A program made the translations under genes and the position numbers. The notes beneath the pieces were generated by a model. It was not told the origin of the DNA and searched no databases. It saw nothing but the letters and a program-made list of their open reading frames with translations. Below are positions 57,617 to 64,000 of a DNA stretch of 64,000 nt, one piece after another. Numbering within the stretch: the stretch's first letter is position 1; each line of letters starts with the position of its first letter. The stretch is from Dolomedes plantarius (taxonomy: Eukaryota; Arthropoda; Arachnida; Araneae; Dolomedidae). Location: contig OU015493.1 in assembly GCA_907164885.2 (NCBI GenBank), positions 123,381,193 to 123,445,192 of the forward strand, in the 5' to 3' direction.

Positions 57617-57960
57617 GTTACTTTTATGCAAGACGGAGCCACATTGGACTCTGTGTACAGAAGTTTCTTCGGCAGCGTTTCACTAAAGACGGAATAATCA
57701 GTCGTACGTTTCCGACAACCTGGCCCTCTCGTTCTCCGGATCTTAATCCACGGGATTTTTGGCTGTGGGGACACTTAAAAAATCTGGTTTATCGAGGACG
57801 TCTGGTAAATTTGGCAGACTTGAAAGAAGGTATCACTCTCCATGTAAGTAGCATTTCAGTGGACCAGGTAGGATCCGCAGTTGATGAAGCTGTCCACAGA
57901 CTGCAGATTTTACTTCTACAAGAAGGGAAGCATATTGAGCAGAATTCCCTGCGTCGGTAA
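57617..57960 (+). pseudogene. mariner/IS630-type transposase C-terminal relic
   Basis: Reads MQDGAT at 57626, then after a frameshift an open frame of 102 codons (57652-57957) to a natural-looking stop at 57958-57960. It includes KFLRQRFTKDGIISRTFPTT, WPSRSPDLNPRDFWLWGHLK and NLVYRGRLVNLADLKEGI. QDGA carries the second catalytic D and SPDLNPRDFWLWG the third acidic residue, as in the transposases that carry a DUF4817-type head. The N-terminal part is missing. Despite one frameshift the C-terminal frame is intact. Confidence 0.8.
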
Positions 57961-58197
57961 GGTGTTTGTCACTGGAATGTTTGGTACGTTCAAATAAAAT
58001 GTGTTTAAAATGTGTTTTTGTGTACTTTAAGCATATGCCCAGTTGTACAGTGCCCTCTATCGGCGATTTCGGGAACTAAATATTTTTTTGCGTCATCCGT
58101 TTTCCCATGTCTTGATTAGAATGTATACAAAGCTTTTGCACTGAGTAGTGCGATGTGCAGGGAGGTCAAAGTAGAGGTGTTTCAATTCTCGTCACTC
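57961..58197. other. Possible 3' remainder of the mariner/IS630-type element
   Basis: Follows the stop codon and includes gtgccctctatcggcg; no terminal repeat partner was found. Confidence 0.35.
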
Positions 58198-58660
<463 letters not shown>

Positions 58661-58939
58661 CAATTAAGAGAGTTTTATAAAAGTATAATTTCCGGAAGTA
58701 TTGTTAAATTTAATCACTCTTGGTAGCGATATTTATTCCTTTTAATGATAACCATTATTGCTTAAAGACTCCTTCTGAAAAGGTAAAAAATAATTCCTAT
58801 ATTATCCTCAACAATTTCTTCAACAAATGCTGAATAGAATTTTAAAAACATTTTGAAATATATCATGGCGCAAGTATACGCTTGTGGCGAGTGAGTTCCC
58901 TTTTTCTATCAACCGAAAATTTTGGACCGTTAATAGATA

Positions 58940-59430
58940 TAAAAAAAAAAAATTAAAACCCTACTGAATTTACTCTGCAAACTACGGAAAAGAACTTCGA
59001 AAATTGATTTCACCGCCACTTTAGGAAACCAATTCCAGGTGTGCACCTAATGAAAAGTATATAAATAAAAGGTTCTACCTTTTTTTTTTAAAATGAAGTT
59101 TAGTTGAACCATGATGGGAGAGAGTTCGACGTCTGCGCCATGATTATCTGATCCACGTTATTGAACTGTTCGGAAGGAATTAGTGCGAAGCGTTATTCAC
59201 CATTATTCTGACTGATTATGCTATTAAAAGAAATGCAAGTTATCCAAAAAAACTGCGCTAATTGATGGGGGACGCGGATTTTGCCGTAGCTCTGAGGATT
59301 AGCGAAAATGGGGAGACATTACGTTGGAGTAAAAGCATTTTTCTTTATCGCTTGAGTGACATTATTTTTAATGCGTTTTCTAATCGATTGATTGGGTTTA
59401 TTGTTATGCTTATGGGTGTTTTTCACCATC
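58940..59430 (+). repeat. Duplicated non-coding block D3, copy 2
   Basis: Direct partner of 54370-54850 at 4.57 kb. Anchors agcgttattcaccatta (59189) and gagacattacg (59313) are again 124 bp apart. The open frame at 59262-59483 is not conserved in copy 1. Confidence 0.7.
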
Positions 59431-59863
59431 TTAAAAGCATGCGTTATTTAATATATTTTCGAAGAAAGTTTAATTTTTTTTAAGTTCCTTTCATAATTGG
59501 GTTATTTGAAATTATTTTCATCAACAGTGTTATTGTTCCTTCTTTTTATAAAATTGATGGCTGCATCTTCACGAGCGCATATAATTACCAAGTAATGATC
59601 AAGAAGAAGCCTGAATAATTTCATAACTTAATGAAATTACTGTCTAAATTGAATTTTTAGTGTAAGAATTCTGTAAGGAAAAAAACAAAGGCAGGTCCAA
59701 TTTTTCTCTGTTTTAGCTTTCATTTATCCAAGCCGTGAACCATAAAGGAATATAGGATATAGGTGGATATAGTAGGAAATCGTACATAAACTTTTTCGAC
59801 TTGTAAAATTATTAATCAAAATCCAAAATACAGTTCAGATATACTGCTTACTTTATGAATAAT
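59431..59863. other. AT-rich non-coding DNA
   Basis: No feature recognised. Confidence 0.5.
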
Positions 59864-60125
59864 GGTGCCTAGTATAAAGGGCTTAAGTAAAAAAATGATA
59901 TTTGTTAGCATAGATATTTATTAGTTTTAGATATTTGTTAGTATTGATAAAGAAAAATCTTTTGACTTGTATAAAAGGCTTAAGTCTATCAATTTTGTAT
60001 ACAAAATTACATTTCTTTGTACAAAAGACTCAAGTCGAAATTCTTCTTCTGCGATTGGTATAAAAGCCAATAGCTTGGTATATTTAAATCACTGTTTGTG
60101 ATTTAAGCCCTTTATACCGGGCACC
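59864..60125. mobile_element. GTATAAAGGGCTTAAGT MITE, copy 3
   Basis: 262 bp with inverted ends ggtgcctagtataaagggct and ggtgcccggtataaagggct (reverse complement of the right end). Interior as in the copy at 54033-54290, with an extra short duplication of agatatttgttag. Confidence 0.88.
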
Positions 60126-63100
60126 TTATACGTATATATTCACTGATGCAGACTTCACCTGTTTTCCTTTGTGTCAGTAGAGAAGATGGCGGTACATCAT
60201 AATCCATATTTATGAAAACATATTTTTATCTTGCATCATCGTTGCTGACACAGACGTTTCGTGTTCATAAAAAGTATCAGCTGGGAGTTATAGATCCGTT
60301 ATCTTATTTACATATAATGATTAAACTAAAAGTCAGAGGTTGAAGAACGGATGAATAAAAAAACCACTATCTAAATTGTGTTCTAGTAAGTGCATTTTAA
60401 ATTAAACAACAACAAAAAAACAAACAAATAAAATTAAACATTATGGAACGATAAAACGAAACAACAAATTTTAGAATGAAAAAAATATGTTTTATGAAAT
60501 CGAAACTAAGCTCTCATCTTTGAAGAATTTCTTTGGAAAAGAACCGTTTTTGATGTTGAAATAGATTGCTATGAACAAACAGAAATTCTTTTCAAAGACA
60601 GGATAACTTCTAGTTTTATACCAATCATACAATATCAAAACATTTGACGAATCTAGAATACAATTCTGAAGTGCAAACGGTTCATTATATTTCTTCAATG
60701 GGAGTAAACGAAGTTCTTGACAAATGCTCATAAATAAATGATTTATCTTTGCACGAAACTTTGTGCGAAATTTTCTTGTGCATTTCCTTACAAAACAACG
60801 TTATTATCCTGGGCGAAAATTGTAGGTTAACATAAAAATATGAATTATTATGCATTTATAAAGTAATAAAAAGTGATAATATTTGTTTTATTACAGCTTT
60901 CGTTAAAGTGACGATTTGGCCTTACTGTCGTATAACATGACCCTAATTAGTTTTTGTAATTCTGTCTGAATGTCTTTTTCTAACATAGTTAGAGACAGAG
61001 ACTCGGATATTTAAATATTAACAGTGATTAAAGAATTGTGATAAAAAGACCGTCTTTGGAAAGAAACCCTTTTCTGGAAATGAAGGTTTTCATCTATTCT
61101 CTGAACACACAGTGAAAGCCCTTTACTCCTTCAAACATGAGACGTTTTCTCATGCTAGCCATACTTTAAATTTATTGTGGAATTCAAGAAGTGTTCATTA
61201 CGTATGAGAGTTTTGAGAATTTTTGTCAGTTCATGAGAATTTTTTTTCACACACATCTTAGCTGTAAATGCGTTCCAATGTTACCAATTCGCGCAAATCC
61301 TAATCCTACGATTTAATTTTTTGTACCATGCTAATTCTATTTCCCGCGCTACACTTATGTGATATACGAGTACTTAAAAATATTGTTGGATCCTGTAATA
61401 ATTTGTTGCAAGAAATAAAAGAAAACCATACCTGAAGGGTATAAAAATTTCCTGTTTGTCAGCACTCAATATGTAATAGTCCAAATTACAAGATAAATGT
61501 TTAATTTGTTATGCGTTTTGCATAACTTTTATGCTAAGTATGTAAACTTTCTCAAATGTATAAAGATGTATTTGAACTAACTTCAGAGTTTTCAGACATA
61601 CGTTGTAGAAAGAACAGATTATGTTCATTTGCCTACAGATAAATAAGTCAAAGTTATATATTACGGAAAAGAAAACAATAATATAAAATGGAAATCATAA
61701 TGAGTTTTAGAAATATTTTCATATCTTTAATACTCTATGTAATGTTATATCAATATTATTAATGCGACAGCTATTTTGTATATGTTATACGATATTTTGA
61801 AACATAAGTCATCATAAAAGACAAATATGACTCCAAAACACACTCATGACTGTACTATCAATAAGCTAAATTTTAATGATTTTCTTACTCTGTTTGCATA
61901 CCCCACAGAGACTTCTTGTTTTGGATCAATGTAATGCCTGCTCTATTGATCATTAAAGCTAAAAATGAGTTTCAAAGTTTGCCAGATTATTTGAGCTATC
62001 AAAAATATATAAATTAATGAGTAGAAGCTAATAGTAATAACGGTCTCCAACTCATTTCCCAAAATCATTTCAGTAGATGTATGATTAAAATAATTAACTC
62101 ATATGGGATATAACTGAGACATAACGGACTAAAGTTTATTAAAATCTTCTTTCCGACTTTCCGAAAAATTTAATACTTTTTTGGTCTGAATTACATTTTT
62201 ACTTTCCTCAATAAACAGAGCAGTTTGTTTCAAAAAATTTGAAATTCCTAACGTTAATATGTACCTTTATTAGATTCACGGCAAGAATATTAAATATGGT
62301 ACTAAGCTATTTCTATCTATAAATATTGAGAATTTTATAAAAATACAGATTTAAAAAAAAAAACTAGCTAAACCTCGAGTTTAAAAAAATATCATTTAAA
62401 CTAAGTAAAAAAGTTTAAATAATTTTTTCCTTAACTTTTTATTTTTTTTAGCGTATATGTAATTGAGAAAAAGTTTCCATTTTTAAGCAGTTTGACAAAT
62501 GAACTTCCTATTTTGTGTTTCAAGTGAATCTTATTTCATGCTTCGCTGGCCGTTTCACTAATATACATCGAGGAATTTCAGAGTCTTTTTTTTTTAAATT
62601 CTGTAACTGTCTGTTTTTAAACAGAATAGCAACGAGATCTAAATTAATCTGAGTTTTTTCCCTGCAAAACAAAAAATAAATTTCCGACAACAAATCAGGA
62701 TATGTGACGAGGATTTATTGCAATTTTTCAAAATTGTGAGACTTCTCTTTCACATTCTCTTGCCATCCATATATTACAAGAAATTTTTTTCCAGCCTTTC
62801 AAAGAAATGCTTTTTCCATTTTTTTTCTTTTTTCATTTCAATAACTAGCGAGAGGCAATGAATGAATAAACGTTTGCAAGGAAAAAAACCTAATAACATA
62901 GTTAAAAGTAAAAATAACTTTGCAGTATAAACTCAATTTTTTTAAAAAAATGTACAAAAACTTTAAAATAGCTATGTTTAAATCCTTGTAAAGTAAACTT
63001 ATTATATAAACATACATTAGTCACAAAAACAGCGTAGTTTTTTAAAATATGGGAAAGTGTTTCAAAAAATTTTGTTTTCAAACTTATCTAAAAATTTGGT

Positions 63101-63424
63101 ATGGGAAAAATTTACATGCTTAATTCTGCATCTTAACATTATTTATTTATAAACGTTATGTATGAATATATAAAGCAACAATATCTTATAAGCAGTATAA
63201 CTTAAACAATGTAAATAATTCAACACAAAAAATATACATAAAGAAGGCATAGACAGTCGAACAAATTAACAGAAAAAGTATCCTAGCGTTGAAAAATTTT
63301 AACTTTTCAATTAAATATTGAAAGTTAAAATGAAGATTTGAGCGCAGTTGCAACAAATCCTCATACTGAAAAAAGACAATTTTAAGTAGTAAAATGTAAA
63401 TAATTCAACAGAGAAAGATAATTA
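60126..63424. other. AT-rich non-coding DNA
   Basis: More than 3 kb in which I see no gene, mobile element or array. The 79-codon minus frame at 60492-60731 has no recognisable motif. Confidence 0.5.
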
Positions 63425-63640
63425 ATAACAGGAAGAATGCAGACAAAATAAACATAAATCCTGCACTTATACACAACATAAACACACCATAAATGCAAGA
63501 TTCTGTAGCAGTAAAAGAACTAAACCATATAACGAGGTATTTATGATTTAGTTCTTTTACTGCTACAGAATCTTTCATTTATAGTGCGTTTAGCTCCAAG
63601 TGCAGGATTTCTGTCTATTTTGTCTGCATTCTTCCTGTTA
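63425..63640. mobile_element. Foldback element, about 100-bp arms, copy 2
   Basis: The left arm (63425-63528) and right arm (63543-63640) are reverse complements around a 14-bp loop: aacaggaagaatgcagac pairs with gtctgcattcttcctgtt. The arms resemble part of the larger foldback at 27381-27901 (ctgtagcagtaaaagaact versus ctgtagtagtgccggaact). Confidence 0.85.
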
Positions 63641-64000
63641 GTAAAGACAGAAGGTCGTTCGCACTTTATGAAAACAATTTTGTAATTAATTTTTGTCGTT
63701 TGCATTTCGAGATAAAAATTTGGCAACTTCAGAATAATCGTCTGCTATTATTTTGCTTTGATTGGAATGTAAAATAAAAGATATATTTTGAAAATGGCTC
63801 CTAAAATTGATAGATCACTCGAAGGTTACGTTAACTGCATTTCCGAGAAGAAATATTCGTATCAATAAATTATAAGCGGTGTAAAAATATAAGCGGTGTA
63901 AAAATCGTGGTTATGGCATTTCAAATAAAGGTATTTATAATATATTAAATTTGAAAGAAAAAAAAATGTCTAACTGAAAGTAAAAAGGAAAACTTGATCC
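63641..64000. other. AT-rich non-coding DNA
   Basis: No feature recognised apart from a small ataagcggtgtaaaa direct repeat near 63871-63904. Confidence 0.5.

Noticed and set aside
59262..59483. 73-codon frame in block D3 copy 2
   Set aside because: The matching frame is not open in copy 1, so conservation is not at the protein level.

Overview
The window looks like a gene-poor, AT-rich stretch of an arthropod nuclear genome. An arachnid such as a spider is my best guess, but that is an inference from style, not proof. Nothing is prokaryotic: there are no operons, ribosome binding sites, CRISPR arrays, rRNA or canonical tRNA genes. Most open frames are chance frames, TA-microsatellite frames or transposon relics. 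The only good candidate for a host coding sequence is one 104-bp internal exon on the minus strand (21963-22066), with a pyrimidine-rich acceptor and a GTAAGG donor. The simplest reading is that much of the window is intron or intergenic DNA of a large gene on the minus strand.

The window is dominated by mobile DNA at many stages of decay. Two tRNA-derived SINE families are present. SINE-A has an AAC-repeat tail (437-782, 16316-16605, 34418-34763, 53386-53743, 56788-57131 and two 3' fragments). SINE-B has an AAACC-repeat tail (1263-1932, 20096-20245, 26708-26892, 38578-38729). Several copies still have 10-14 bp target-site duplications. Cut-and-paste relics include piggyBac (4900-6223), Tc1 (26212-27060), mariner (35640-36240), Tigger/pogo (30120-30618, 40836-41960, 53000-53345), elements related to the DUF4817-type mariner/IS630 group (50406-50988, 57617-57960), hAT (1379-1851, 31199-31786, 55895-56028) and several TTAA-flanked MITEs. 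There are two Helitron-like copies in opposite orientation (8701-9448, 33216-34001) and several solo-LTR-like insertions. Nesting is common. The deepest case (19889-21950) is a 125-bp tandem array broken by a SINE and by a TTAA MITE. That MITE is itself broken by a second TTAA element, which in turn carries an LTR-like insert in its TA tract.

Four sets of non-coding blocks are locally duplicated without clear transposon ends. One block occurs three times in direct orientation (25416-25730, 29160-29530, 32620-33000). Two occur as direct pairs (10178-10490/13360-13675 and 54370-54850/58940-59430). One occurs as an inverted pair (29699-30062/45714-46198). In the three direct sets the spacing between internal anchors is kept to within a few bases, while the sequence between copies is unrelated. 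They are rich in TAAT-type cores. I read them as possible paralogous cis-regulatory modules, or remnants of old tandem duplications under constraint. Further GC-richer patches (22130-22440, 52000-52430) look like single-copy conserved non-coding DNA.

By region: 1-10 kb holds two SINEs, a TATA-bearing GC-rich segment, piggyBac and a Helitron; 10-19 kb is mostly featureless apart from one duplicated block; 19-25 kb holds the nested cluster, the exon and TA-tract insertions; 25-34 kb holds the triplicated block, Tc1, foldback, hAT and satellite DNA; 34-47 kb holds SINEs, mariner, Tigger and degenerate tandem duplications; 47-52 kb holds LTR-like segments; 52-60 kb holds SINEs, TTAA elements, TA tracts and the second duplicated pair; 60-64 kb is almost featureless.
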